Shown here: positions 8,305 through 17,136 of the stretch, piece after piece
Numbering within the stretch: the first letter of the stretch is position 1
Layout of the letters: each line of letters begins with the position of its first letter
Assembly (NCBI RefSeq): GCF_018861025.1
Contig: NZ_JAHKQH010000007.1
Location: 177,357 to 241,356 of the forward strand
Origin: Psychrosphaera sp. B3R10
GTDB lineage: Bacteria > Pseudomonadota > Gammaproteobacteria > Enterobacterales > Alteromonadaceae
DNA: 64,000 nt
Direction: 5' to 3'
Notes under the pieces: generated by a model
The model's database searches: none
What the model saw: only the letters and a program-made list of their open reading frames with translations
Told to the model about the DNA's origin: nothing
Made by a program: the position numbers and the translations under genes

Positions 8305-9780
8305 ATGAAAAAAGAATTTTTAGGTGCGAACTCACGCTTTAAAACACCGCCTAGTGAAAGTTTAATAAATGGTGCATTTGCATACGAGTTGGAAGCAAGT
8401 AAGTATCTATATCAAGGCTTAAGTTTTGCTGACCTAGCCCACGTCGCCGCCCTGAAAAAAGGAGGCATAATCTCAGATGCAGTATATTCAGAATTGGTCA
8501 CTAAACTCGTCGAATTTCACCATGTAAAATTAGAGCAATTAGATTTTGACCCCTACATAGGGGATGTTTATAACAATCGAGACGAAATTTTAAAACAACA
8601 CATTGGCGATTTAGCAGGTTATATACACATTGGTCGAGCTCGTAGAGAAGCAAGCACCATAAGCTGGCAGTTGTGTTGTCGTGAAAAAATAACCAGCCTG
8701 ATTAAGCAAGTTGTAAACCTAATTTCGAGTTTCGAAACTGTTTGCAAGTCTCATAAATCCACCTATATGTCAGACTTCACTTATTTGCAACATGCACAAC
8801 CAACGACATTAGAGCATTACTTATTAACCTTTGTCATGCCGTTAACCCGTGACTTAGAACGTTTAAAAACGGCACTACAATTTGTCAATAAAAGTCCAGC
8901 CGGTTCAGGCAGTGTTAATGGTTCCCAACTTAATATTGACCGTGAGTATTTAGCAGATCTACTCGGCTTCGATGGGTTAGTTGAACACACTCGTGACGCG
9001 ATGTGGGCACCGGATATGGTGCTTGATATTATGACCCCTGTCATCAGTATCATGACCACGCTCGATAGGCTTTCAGAAGAGTTTATTATTTGGGGAAGTA
9101 AGGAATTTGATTACATTGATTTTTCAGATCAAACGTCCCGCACTAGTGTGATCATGCCACAAAAGAAAAATCCATACGGCCTAGCCTACATAAGAGGGCA
9201 AGCTCGATCATTAACTGGCGTATTTATGTCATTAATCAACACTAATCAAACAATAAGTGGCCAACCAGACAACCGTATTTTTGCCTATTACGAAGTGCCA
9301 CGAGCGCTTGATTATGTGATTACTTGTGTTGACCTGTTTAACGACGTATTAACACAATCGACGTTTAATAAAAAACAGCTTAACGCGGCTGCTGGCGAAG
9401 GTTTTACCTACAGCACAGATATTTGTGACATGTTGATCATGGAAACCAACCTAGACAATAGAAGTGTACACAAAATTGTTGGATTGGCAGTTAGGCAATG
9501 TATTGATAACCACACTTCTGAGTTAACTTTAGATGATATATATCAAGCGGCGCAAAAATTAGATATTAGTTTGCCCAAAATTAATCCTGACAAATTTGCC
9601 CAAAATATAGACCCGAAAAGTATTGTAAATAATCGCCAAGGAATAGGCAGTGCAAACCCAGAGGCGATACAAACAATGTATATCAACATTAACTCTGCGA
9701 TACAAAATACGGTAGGTTATGTCGATTCGTTACAATTGGAATCATTCGAGCAATCATTTTTTACTAAGTTGGCTAAATAA
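8305..9780 (+). CDS. Argininosuccinate-lyase/aspartase-superfamily enzyme of unknown substrate
   Basis: A 491-residue protein of the ASL/fumarase/aspartase superfamily. It has HAQPTTLEHY (163-172), an ArgH-like GSVNGSQLNIDREYLADLLGF segment region (202-222) and the signature TSVIMPQKKNP (280-290) with catalytic Ser281. The argininosuccinate-binding SRNDQ of true ArgH reads ARREAS (112-117), so ArgH activity is unlikely. In the Xanthobacter coenzyme M pathway, a member of this superfamily eliminates phosphate from phosphosulfolactate to form sulfoacrylate. With comA beside it, the same role is the best inference. The gene starts one base after the 2Fe-2S gene stop. No arg genes are nearby. Confidence 0.78.
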   Translation: MKKEFLGANSRFKTPPSESLINGAFAYELEASKYLYQGLSFADLAHVAALKKGGIISDAVYSELVTKLVEFHHVKLEQLDFDPYIGDVYNNRDEILKQHIGDLAGYIHIGRARREASTISWQLCCREKITSLIKQVVNLISSFETVCKSHKSTYMSDFTYLQHAQPTTLEHYLLTFVMPLTRDLERLKTALQFVNKSPAGSGSVNGSQLNIDREYLADLLGFDGLVEHTRDAMWAPDMVLDIMTPVISIMTTLDRLSEEFIIWGSKEFDYIDFSDQTSRTSVIMPQKKNPYGLAYIRGQARSLTGVFMSLINTNQTISGQPDNRIFAYYEVPRALDYVITCVDLFNDVLTQSTFNKKQLNAAAGEGFTYSTDICDMLIMETNLDNRSVHKIVGLAVRQCIDNHTSELTLDDIYQAAQKLDISLPKINPDKFAQNIDPKSIVNNRQGIGSANPEAIQTMYININSAIQNTVGYVDSLQLESFEQSFFTKLAK

Positions 9781-9784
9781 TAGA

Positions 9785-11188
9785 ATGTTAAATCTGTACT
9801 CTGAAATCAGTTACTCTTCCCCGGAACATTTAGCAATCATCGGGGAAGATAAGCAACTCACTTACGAACAGTTGCATAATCAAATTGCTTCGTTAGCATG
9901 TAAACTGGTATCCGATGGCGTTACCCAGGGGAACCGAGTTGGCATCCATTCCGTTTCTAATGTCAATTTATTGATATCCTATTATGCTTGCATGGCGGTA
10001 GGTGCGGTACCCGTCCCTATTCCATTTAAAGATGAAGAGCGTATCGCCGGGGCGCTGGAAACTGCAAACATTCAATATCAAATTGATCCAACAATAGATA
10101 TCGAAACACTGCCAAAACAAGAAAACTTAGACCTAGCCTTTTACTCCGAAGCCATCGTCATCTTCACTTCGGGAACCACGTCATCAAAACTCAAAGGCGT
10201 GCGCTTAAGTCATGAAGGCATTTCTTCGATTTGCCAATTTATGAATGATGAAATGGAAGTTGATGCCAATATTGTTGAGTGTGTCTATGCTGCAATTGAT
10301 CATGCCTATGGCTTTGGCCGATGTCATAGTGTGTTTAAAGTAGGCGGCACCGTTGTTTTACCCAAAGCAATTAAAGGGTTTGTGAACTTATTTAGTTTAT
10401 TACACAAACATCAATGTAATGCGTTAGCAATCGCCCCTTCTATGCTGTCGTCAATACTGCAAGTGGCCCACGAGCACTTGAATGAACTGAGTCATCAGAT
10501 TAAATGGATCCAAACCGGTGCGATGAAATTTGATCCTTTCTTTCGGGAAAATTTAATTAAAAGCCTGCCAACAACAAGAATATTTTTACACTATGGGCTA
10601 TCTGAAGCGATGCGAGTAACATTTTTTGAACTCAATCGTCACTTAGATAAATCCCATACAGAGGGCAAGCCATCTAGGGGTTGTGAATTACAAATATTAG
10701 ATGAGAACAATCAACCATTAGGCAATAATTGCCAAGGAACGATTGCTATCAGGGGAACAAATTTGTGTTTAGGCTATTTAGATGACGCGTTATGGCAAAG
10801 TAATTTGGTAGATGGTTGGTATAAAACGTCCGATCAGGGCTTCATAGATGACGCGGGTTATCTCGTATTTGGTGGCCGCGCTGACGATGTCATTAACTGC
10901 AACGGTGCCTTAGTACACCCTGATGAAATTGAGTCAAAGCTGGTTAATTTAATCAAAACCAATGCGTTCTCTGTAGTCGGGATACCAGACCCTAAAAAGC
11001 TAAAAGACTCAATAGCGGTAGTTTGTATAGAGGGAAAATCCACCTTGTCCATGAGGGATATTGTTGACCATCTGAAATCGACAGATGCGGCTTTGATACC
11101 CAACCAATTAGTTCATATCGAGTCGTTACCTAGGACTAGGTCTGGTAAAATAAATCGGAATGAACTGACAAAAATTATAAGTCTATAA
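9785..11188 (+). CDS. Acyl-AMP ligase (adenylate-forming enzyme)
   Basis: A 467-residue AMP-dependent synthetase/ligase. The phosphate-binding loop TSGTTSSKLKG (128-138), the A5 motif YGLSEA (270-275), the A7 region YKTSD (346-350), GGRADD (363-368) and a C-terminal SGK with Lys455 are all present, so the enzyme looks complete. The ATG at 9785, four bases after the previous stop, starts the homology; the frame runs further upstream only within the lyase gene. It lies directly before an ACP gene, so it probably activates a free carboxylic acid and loads it on that ACP. The acid is not shown by the sequence; 3-sulfopropionate is my inference from the upstream genes. Confidence 0.85.
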   Translation: MLNLYSEISYSSPEHLAIIGEDKQLTYEQLHNQIASLACKLVSDGVTQGNRVGIHSVSNVNLLISYYACMAVGAVPVPIPFKDEERIAGALETANIQYQIDPTIDIETLPKQENLDLAFYSEAIVIFTSGTTSSKLKGVRLSHEGISSICQFMNDEMEVDANIVECVYAAIDHAYGFGRCHSVFKVGGTVVLPKAIKGFVNLFSLLHKHQCNALAIAPSMLSSILQVAHEHLNELSHQIKWIQTGAMKFDPFFRENLIKSLPTTRIFLHYGLSEAMRVTFFELNRHLDKSHTEGKPSRGCELQILDENNQPLGNNCQGTIAIRGTNLCLGYLDDALWQSNLVDGWYKTSDQGFIDDAGYLVFGGRADDVINCNGALVHPDEIESKLVNLIKTNAFSVVGIPDPKKLKDSIAVVCIEGKSTLSMRDIVDHLKSTDAALIPNQLVHIESLPRTRSGKINRNELTKIISL

Positions 11189-11212
11189 ATCGAAAGCCCT
11201 TCGGAATAAAAT

Positions 11213-11452
11213 ATGAATATAAAACAAAAAGTTACAGATATAATTTTACAACAAAATAGCGACGCCCATATTGAGTCGGAAGCAGACTATCAGTTAACCT
11301 TTGCACAAATTGGACTAGATTCGTTAGATTCTATGACCGTTATCTTAAAGGTAAATAAAGAATTTAAAATCGAAATTTCTGACGATAAAATGGAAGAGTT
11401 AAATACGATTAATTCACTAATTGTAGAAATAGAAAAACAAACCGCAGTCTAA
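11213..11452 (+). CDS. Dedicated acyl carrier protein
   Basis: A 79-residue ACP. The motif GLDSLDS places the phosphopantetheine serine at Ser37. It ends the five-gene operon, 24 bases after the ligase. It is not beside fab genes, so it is a specialised carrier and not the housekeeping AcpP. The likely partners are the acyl-AMP ligase as loader and either the LpxD-like protein (431-1330) or the AAC(3)-like protein (11536-12330) as acceptor-side transferase. Confidence 0.9.
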   Translation: MNIKQKVTDIILQQNSDAHIESEADYQLTFAQIGLDSLDSMTVILKVNKEFKIEISDDKMEELNTINSLIVEIEKQTAV

Positions 11453-11470
11453 AACTTATCAGAATATTGA

Positions 11471-11499
11471 GTGAACCAGGACTAAACACTCTGGTTCAC
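11471..11499. terminator. Bidirectional hairpin between ACP and acyltransferase genes
   Basis: GTGAACCAG and CTGGTTCAC form a perfect 9-bp stem around an 11-base loop, between the convergent ACP (+) and AAC(3)-like (-) genes. No clear T-tract follows on either side, so termination may be partial. Confidence 0.6.
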
Positions 11500-11535
11500 T
11501 GGATTCTATACTGGATGCAATTTAGCCCATAAAAA

Positions 11536-12330
11536 TCAGTTTTGATATGGTCGCTTTGTCGGTGGGGTTTGTAGCCAACTGTATATATCCTGTGACATCA
11601 GTTCCGTAGTCGATTGATAAAAAGACTTCATGTTAAACGCCCAACACGTACCCTTACCCATCGAGACTTGATGCAATTTGTGCTGCTGCTTAAAATGTTC
11701 AAATATTTTAATATTTTTATCACGAACAATGTCGCAATCTAAATAAGTGACTAAATGATAAAAAGGTTCAACGGTTACCCGGCCATCTCGAATAACCTGA
11801 TGCATAAACTCTTTGTTATATCGGTAAGGCACCCCCATCTCCAACTCGCACTGATGCACTAAACTGACGATTTGTCGCGGTTCGATTCCAACACTTATAA
11901 ATAAGGCATCAAGCTCAAGCATTCTCGAAAATGGTGTATGCCCGCCATAGCTGTGTCGTGAATTATGTCCACAAATATATTCGGCCTTGGCACCTATTGC
12001 CGTGCGAGAAAAAAACGGATGAAAAGAACGTACGGAACCCTCTAATAAACGAACGTATTCACTAAAAGGTCCCATTTCACTTTTGGTTAACGCTAAGTCA
12101 AAAATTTGATCAGTATTACAAATAGAAGCGCTGTGGGTAGGCACAACAATAGTTCCCTGTTCGCCTAATATTTGCCAAAGCGCCTGTAAGTGACGCTCAA
12201 ACAATTCCACCTTAGACACATCAAGCGACACACCTAAGCGACCAAAGTTGCCAGTTAAATAAACAACTTGACCAGCCTTTACGCCACAAGCTTGATAACT
12301 CGTAACCAAATCATTAACACTGTATGGCAA
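11536..12330 (-). CDS. AAC(3)-family N-acyltransferase
   Basis: About 264 residues of the aminoglycoside-3-N-acetyltransferase-like family. Visible marks are PTHSAS, the SVGIEPRQIVSLVHQCE stretch and VPYRYNKEF near the C-terminus. In flagellar loci such proteins are sugar N-acyltransferases, not resistance enzymes. The start is uncertain. The TTG at 12330 has a purine-rich GGAAGAGAG just upstream and begins at the domain; the frame extends to a TTG at 12363 with no ribosome site. It follows maf with essentially no gap, so the two are coupled. I infer transfer of an acyl group, possibly from the dedicated ACP, to an amino group of the nonulosonic acid. Confidence 0.78.
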   Translation of the reverse strand: MPYSVNDLVTSYQACGVKAGQVVYLTGNFGRLGVSLDVSKVELFERHLQALWQILGEQGTIVVPTHSASICNTDQIFDLALTKSEMGPFSEYVRLLEGSVRSFHPFFSRTAIGAKAEYICGHNSRHSYGGHTPFSRMLELDALFISVGIEPRQIVSLVHQCELEMGVPYRYNKEFMHQVIRDGRVTVEPFYHLVTYLDCDIVRDKNIKIFEHFKQQHKLHQVSMGKGTCWAFNMKSFYQSTTELMSQDIYSWLQTPPTKRPYQN

Positions 12331-12331
12331 A

Positions 12332-14344
12332 CTATTTTCTCTCTTCCATAAATTCACTTTCAAAAATGTATTTCATTTCTTGCAGATATTCATGAAGTAA
12401 AGCAAGTCCTTCTTTACCAAATTCTGTTCTCAGTTCAGGGCTTTTAAGCGTAAATAAAAATCCTAATATGGCAATTTGTATATAGGTCAATGACCCAGTC
12501 GCCATACGCATACCAAAGATCTCTTCACTGCCATCGTGCGACATCAAATGCATGTAATTTCGATTCATTATTTCAATAATGTTTTTAGGCGTTAGCTCCA
12601 TTTCTAAAAACCGTTCATCGGTAAAAAAGTCTATCATGTCACATAAAACTGTACCGCGCTTTTGTAATGAGCGACTAAGCGTGTCGTACTTTACGGTACT
12701 TTTAAATTTCATATTTTTAACCAAGGAAACAAACTTATTTTTATCAAATTCATAACCAAAATTAATGTCGTCAATTTGTAACGGCTCAGCACCAATGATC
12801 TTCGCCCCGTCTGAACAGTTAAAACAATCGCCGCGACTTGTTTTACGCCGTAAAGCGTATTCCATACTGGTTCTGGCCCAATCAAATACATGATTTACAA
12901 ACACCGTACCGCCAAAATTAGCCTCTGCAGTTTTTTTCGAATTAAAACGCTTGTGGTTTACTTTATCTTTTAGCTCATTGTAATAGGCACTGTCTTTTGA
13001 GTGATGCTGATTCGGATCTTTGTATCCCAAATCTACCCCAAACAAATAAACTTCTTTTGCGTCTAAATAGTTACAAACCGCTACCGCACTATTGGTAACT
13101 GTTGGGTTAGAGCCAAATAGATGGGCAATATTATTTTTGGGATGTGTTACTCGAATAAGGTCAGTGCCGCCATCGTTTGGTTTCAAATACAATAAAGTTT
13201 GACCAAATTTTTCAACCACTGTCGACATTACATTTTGCATTGCAATCAGTGTAATTTTAGAAAAATATTCAGGATCATCGATCGTGTCTAAAAATTCTTT
13301 AACACCTTTTGTTCGCTCTACTTCAATATGAAAATCTGGCACGATGCCAGCTTTATGAAATACTTTTAATGCTGTACCACAGGAAACAACTACCGCTTTT
13401 TCTTGGTTGTTTTTAATAAAATCAATTGCATCATCAATGGATGGCCCTGAACCACAAACAAATACTCTAGGTCTTAGCTCTTCATTAACTTTAAGGTTTT
13501 CTGGTAAAAAATCAGGCTTTAATTTAACGTTTGCTAATGTATTGCGAACTGACAATATTTCATCTTCAAAAAAGCCAAAACCACCATAAATAGCGACAAC
13601 ATTTTTAAAGAAGTTTTTCATCACTTCATCAGACTCTTCACTTGCGTAATGCTGATAAACCGGAAGGCAGCCTGCTTTAAACAAACCGAACTTGTGGAAA
13701 AGCTTCTGAAATCCTTCAAGATATTTTTCGAAAGGAACCCCAACTAAAATAGTAATACTTTTGTTTGCCTCTGTGAACTTACCTACAAGCCACTCCCAAT
13801 CTGTCGTAAACATAGAGGCATAAAACATATCTTCATTAGGCTCATAAATGTATAAATGACCAATATCTTGTTCAGCCAAATATTCCAAGTGATACCCTAG
13901 TCCAACGCCAACTACAGAGAAAAATGGATAATAGTTTAATGGGTCGTAACGAAGTTTATATTCGTTTCCCATTTTAACGTACTTCTGGGCAATTTCTGCG
14001 AGTTTATTCAAATACAAAGGGTGTAAAAACCCCATCGGATGGCGTCGCATTCTGTCATTTGCATCTAACGGTGAAATTCGATAAACACTGCGAGTCGGTT
14101 TAGACAAAAACAATTTCGCCTGATCTATACTGGTCTTTTTAGGATCATCTTGATAAATAAAATTACCGTTACCAGCTATATTTAAATTGCCTTTAGGATC
14201 TAATTCCAATCCATAATTTTGCGCTTGATAGTCTTTGAAACGCTTAAACAAGTGGGGGAACTGTGTACGAAAAAACGCTAAATTTTTATTGAATGTGAGT
14301 TGTAATACACTTCTTAGCATTTCTACATTTTGATTGTCTGACAT
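12332..14344 (-). CDS. maf: Maf, motility accessory factor (flagellin nonulosonate transferase)
   Basis: A 670-residue protein of the Maf/DUF115 family, with the central MptE-like domain starting at VFVCGSGPSIDD (about 294-305) and the conserved GSNPTVTNSAVA and FGVDLGYKD segments. Maf proteins transfer pseudaminic or legionaminic acid from CMP to flagellin Ser/Thr in the cytoplasm. It lies 238 bases after cysH, and the AAC(3)-like gene follows it without a gap. A weak sigma-54-like site lies at 14503-14518. Both flagellins of the window are plausible substrates. Confidence 0.9.
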   Translation of the reverse strand: MSDNQNVEMLRSVLQLTFNKNLAFFRTQFPHLFKRFKDYQAQNYGLELDPKGNLNIAGNGNFIYQDDPKKTSIDQAKLFLSKPTRSVYRISPLDANDRMRRHPMGFLHPLYLNKLAEIAQKYVKMGNEYKLRYDPLNYYPFFSVVGVGLGYHLEYLAEQDIGHLYIYEPNEDMFYASMFTTDWEWLVGKFTEANKSITILVGVPFEKYLEGFQKLFHKFGLFKAGCLPVYQHYASEESDEVMKNFFKNVVAIYGGFGFFEDEILSVRNTLANVKLKPDFLPENLKVNEELRPRVFVCGSGPSIDDAIDFIKNNQEKAVVVSCGTALKVFHKAGIVPDFHIEVERTKGVKEFLDTIDDPEYFSKITLIAMQNVMSTVVEKFGQTLLYLKPNDGGTDLIRVTHPKNNIAHLFGSNPTVTNSAVAVCNYLDAKEVYLFGVDLGYKDPNQHHSKDSAYYNELKDKVNHKRFNSKKTAEANFGGTVFVNHVFDWARTSMEYALRRKTSRGDCFNCSDGAKIIGAEPLQIDDINFGYEFDKNKFVSLVKNMKFKSTVKYDTLSRSLQKRGTVLCDMIDFFTDERFLEMELTPKNIIEIMNRNYMHLMSHDGSEEIFGMRMATGSLTYIQIAILGFLFTLKSPELRTEFGKEGLALLHEYLQEMKYIFESEFMEERK

Positions 14345-14502
14345 TGTAAACTCGATAATGTTGTTCTAAACATATGCATTGACCAAACTCCGCAGAATAA
14401 GATTCAATAAACATATTCGCTAAATATGGACTTGCCCTACATAAACATATTTTTGTAACACATTCAAAGTATTGACGGCAAAAATCCTAATACATTGAAT
14501 GT

Positions 14503-14518
14503 AGCAAGGAATATTCCA
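14503..14518 (-). promoter_or_regulatory. Weak sigma-54-like promoter upstream of maf
   Basis: TGGAATATTCCTTGCT on the minus strand keeps the GG-N10-GC spacing and the TTGC -12 element, but the -24 part is TGGAAT instead of TGGCAC. The leader to the maf ATG would be about 147 bases. The core is also a GGAATATTCC palindrome, so the match may be chance. Confidence 0.33.
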
Positions 14519-14582
14519 TAGGCAACGGAAAAATTAAATAAAATGAAAATAAGAAAAGTAGGATGCTTAAATGGGACAAAAA

Positions 14583-15272
14583 CTAGGCGTGTAGGCCGCA
14601 TTCACGTTTAAAACCCATAAAGCGAGTATCACTTGGATCATCAACCTCATGCAACGATTGAGTCGTAACAGTATCACCAACCGAAAGATAGCCTTCAGCT
14701 TCTAGCGGATGTCGGGGCAAATGATTTTTAACCATATACTCATGCACCATTTTGTCAGTCCAATCTAACATTGGATGGATTTTTGCTGTATTGAAACGCT
14801 CTACAGCAAATAACATGTTTTGCCTTTCTTGCGATTGCTGTCGTCTTACACCACTTAACCAAATAGTGGGCTTAGTTTTCGCTAATGCTTGCTGCAACGG
14901 TTGCAGTTTCGTTAACGAGTTAAATTGTTCAATACCTGTAGCACCATTTAACCAAAGCTGGCCGTATTTATTTTCTATGGTTTTAGGACTGAGTTTGGGT
15001 TTGATTTCAACGACATTTAAATCTAATTCAGATTTGAGGTATTTGGCGTAGGCGAGTGTTTCTTTAAAAAGGTAACCTGTATTCACAAAAAAAACAGGGG
15101 TTGATGGCCTGACGACTGACATCAGATGAAGTAAAACGGCTGATTGTAACCCAAAACTGGAAGACTGGATAATAGTATCAGCTGGCCCAAGAGTATCTAA
15201 ACAAAACTCAATCCGTTGGTGAATATCAAGCTTAGGGAAATGTTCGTTGACTGTTTTAAGCAATGTCGACAT
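14583..15272 (-). CDS. cysH: PAPS reductase (CysH)
   Basis: A 229-residue phosphoadenylylsulfate reductase. SSSFGLQSAV (37-46) is the nucleotide-binding PP-loop and ECGLH (224-228, Cys225) the catalytic C-terminus. The paired cysteines of the [4Fe-4S] APS reductases are absent, so it is the thioredoxin/glutaredoxin-dependent PAPS type, which yields sulfite and PAP. GGAGG precedes the ATG. It begins 31 bases after fliD on the same strand and has no cysI/cysJ beside it, so it is expressed with filament genes. I infer that it supplies sulfite to ComA (4899-5654). It could instead be the cell's only cysH, moved here by chance. Confidence 0.9.
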   Translation of the reverse strand: MSTLLKTVNEHFPKLDIHQRIEFCLDTLGPADTIIQSSSFGLQSAVLLHLMSVVRPSTPVFFVNTGYLFKETLAYAKYLKSELDLNVVEIKPKLSPKTIENKYGQLWLNGATGIEQFNSLTKLQPLQQALAKTKPTIWLSGVRRQQSQERQNMLFAVERFNTAKIHPMLDWTDKMVHEYMVKNHLPRHPLEAEGYLSVGDTVTTQSLHEVDDPSDTRFMGFKRECGLHA

Positions 15273-15303
15273 AGGGCCTCCAACTTATGGCAATCGCTAA
15301 ATG

Positions 15304-17034
15304 TTAGTTATTGGACTTATTTAACGAGGACAATTGCTCAGTTAAATAATCACCTGTAGATTGCAGTTGCGCAACTTGTAAGTCCATTGCTAAAAATTGC
15401 GAATACAATCTGGCTTCATAAGCCGTCATTTTAATTTCGTGTTTTTCTTTGTCTTCATCCAGTCGCGTTATATTGTCATTAAACGTATCGATTTTCTGAT
15501 CAACTACTCCGCCGGTATTCTCATATTCACCAACTCGGTTGTAAAGGGTCGTCGCGACCCCATCATCTCCAGTAAACAAGGCGCTAAAATAGTCAAAGTT
15601 TGTCTCAATTTGATTATCCAACTCTTCCGCGTCTATTTCTAAAGTGCCATCTTTGGTCGTTGTAATCCCAAGAACAGACAAACTTAATGAAACTCCAGGC
15701 GCTACTTCGACCGCATCACCGATAGAACGTCTGAATTGACTTAACATAGTTCTAAGCGAAGACTCCGACACTAAGATACCAACTTGTAAGGCGTCTTCTT
15801 CATCGGATTCTTCATCCTGTTCAATACTAGTTAAAGCATTTACTGTTTGAATCATCACATTATAATCAGCAACAAATTTCTCAACTTTCTCTTTTGTGCC
15901 GTCAGTATCAAGGGTTACAACAACAGTGTCTGACTCACCAGGTTCGTGAACTTCGGTTGCAACAATACTTGTTCCTAATACGGCATTTTCAATGGTATTA
16001 GACGAACTTGTTACCGTAATACTGCCATCAATAGTAATTTTTGCATCTACTGCTTCATTCACAACAGAATAATTTCCTGTGAAATAATCATGAGCTAACT
16101 TACTTAGTCCAAGTGCGTCAGTATCGTCACCATCATCGTCGCTTACTATCGCTATACTCGCCTTATTGTCCGGGTAATCATTTTGCGACTCTAAAACAAG
16201 CTTAAATCCACCACTTCCATTATCCTCAAGGGTCGCCGATAAATTTAAGCCAGCTGAGTTGATATTCGCGACAATGGTTTCTATCGTGTCGGTATCGGTA
16301 ATGGCGATATCTAAATCGGTTAAGCCGTCAGAAACCGTAATAGATCCATTAGAACCTAGTACTTCTGCTGCGCTAAAATCTTCCGCCAAAACGGTTTTTG
16401 AAGTATCAAATGCTAACCTTGATAGACCGGAATCATCATGTAAATTACCATCGTCATCAGTGACTTCTATCTTTAATACTTGATCTTCACCTGTTTCAGA
16501 CGCCGCTAATACAAGATATTGACCATCATCACCATTAACAATGTTTGCCACAACGTGGCCATCGTTAACCGTATTTTCGTTAATTGCGTTTTTGATGTCA
16601 TCTAAGGTATCTTCAGCGCCGACGGTTAGGCTAAATGAACCGCTTCCTACTGAAATATTAAGATTACCAGCACCGATAAATTGACCATCAGTAAATGCCT
16701 GAGTGGCGACTTTATGTGCTTCGGCCAACTGATCCACGGATACATCAAACGAGCCTGGTGAGGCAGCACTACCTGCTGAAACTGAAAATACAGTAGCTTC
16801 ACTGGTCGCATTTCTTTGGGAAAAGGTAGTTGGCAGTTTAAGATCGAATAACGAATCTTCAAGTGTCGCTAACGCACTTTTAAGCTGCCCCATTGCAGTA
16901 ATTTTATTTGAATTAGTTTGTAACGTGTAATCATAGTTTTCGTCAAAAGGTGTTCTTTCGGCGGCAACAAGCTCTGTCACGATACTGTTTACATCTAGAC
17001 CTGAGCCTATACCTGTAGATGTGATTGTTGCCAT
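15304..17034 (-). CDS. fliD: FliD, flagellar filament cap (HAP2)
   Basis: A 576-residue protein with the N-terminal ITSTGIGSGLDVNSIV signature, two flagellin-IN-like segments (about 115-170 and 230-290) and a coiled C-terminus. FliD caps the filament and helps flagellin fold. At 576 residues it is longer than the usual 450-480, the extra length being in the acidic middle. GAGG precedes the ATG. It follows flaG by 102 bases. The chaperone gene fliS, normally next, is missing; cysH occupies that place. Confidence 0.95.
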   Translation of the reverse strand: MATITSTGIGSGLDVNSIVTELVAAERTPFDENYDYTLQTNSNKITAMGQLKSALATLEDSLFDLKLPTTFSQRNATSEATVFSVSAGSAASPGSFDVSVDQLAEAHKVATQAFTDGQFIGAGNLNISVGSGSFSLTVGAEDTLDDIKNAINENTVNDGHVVANIVNGDDGQYLVLAASETGEDQVLKIEVTDDDGNLHDDSGLSRLAFDTSKTVLAEDFSAAEVLGSNGSITVSDGLTDLDIAITDTDTIETIVANINSAGLNLSATLEDNGSGGFKLVLESQNDYPDNKASIAIVSDDDGDDTDALGLSKLAHDYFTGNYSVVNEAVDAKITIDGSITVTSSSNTIENAVLGTSIVATEVHEPGESDTVVVTLDTDGTKEKVEKFVADYNVMIQTVNALTSIEQDEESDEEDALQVGILVSESSLRTMLSQFRRSIGDAVEVAPGVSLSLSVLGITTTKDGTLEIDAEELDNQIETNFDYFSALFTGDDGVATTLYNRVGEYENTGGVVDQKIDTFNDNITRLDEDKEKHEIKMTAYEARLYSQFLAMDLQVAQLQSTGDYLTEQLSSLNKSNN

Positions 17035-17136
17035 GATTTACCTCAATACTTGACTGTTATAAAAACTAAGTACGCTACTTTATACAAGTGTAGTGCAAAA
17101 ACCTAACGACCTAAAGATCGTTATCAATCGTTCTGA

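Noticed and set aside
8305..9780. Annotation as argininosuccinate lyase (argH)
   Set aside because: The substrate-binding SRNDQ segment is replaced, no arg genes are near, and the operon partners point to another substrate.
9719..9784. Earlier start for the acyl-AMP ligase
   Set aside because: The extra 22 codons lie within the lyase gene and show no family similarity; the ATG at 9785 fits the domain start.
11536..12330. Aminoglycoside resistance gene
   Set aside because: The AAC(3) fold is shared with sugar N-acyltransferases, and the gene is coupled to maf in a glycosylation locus.
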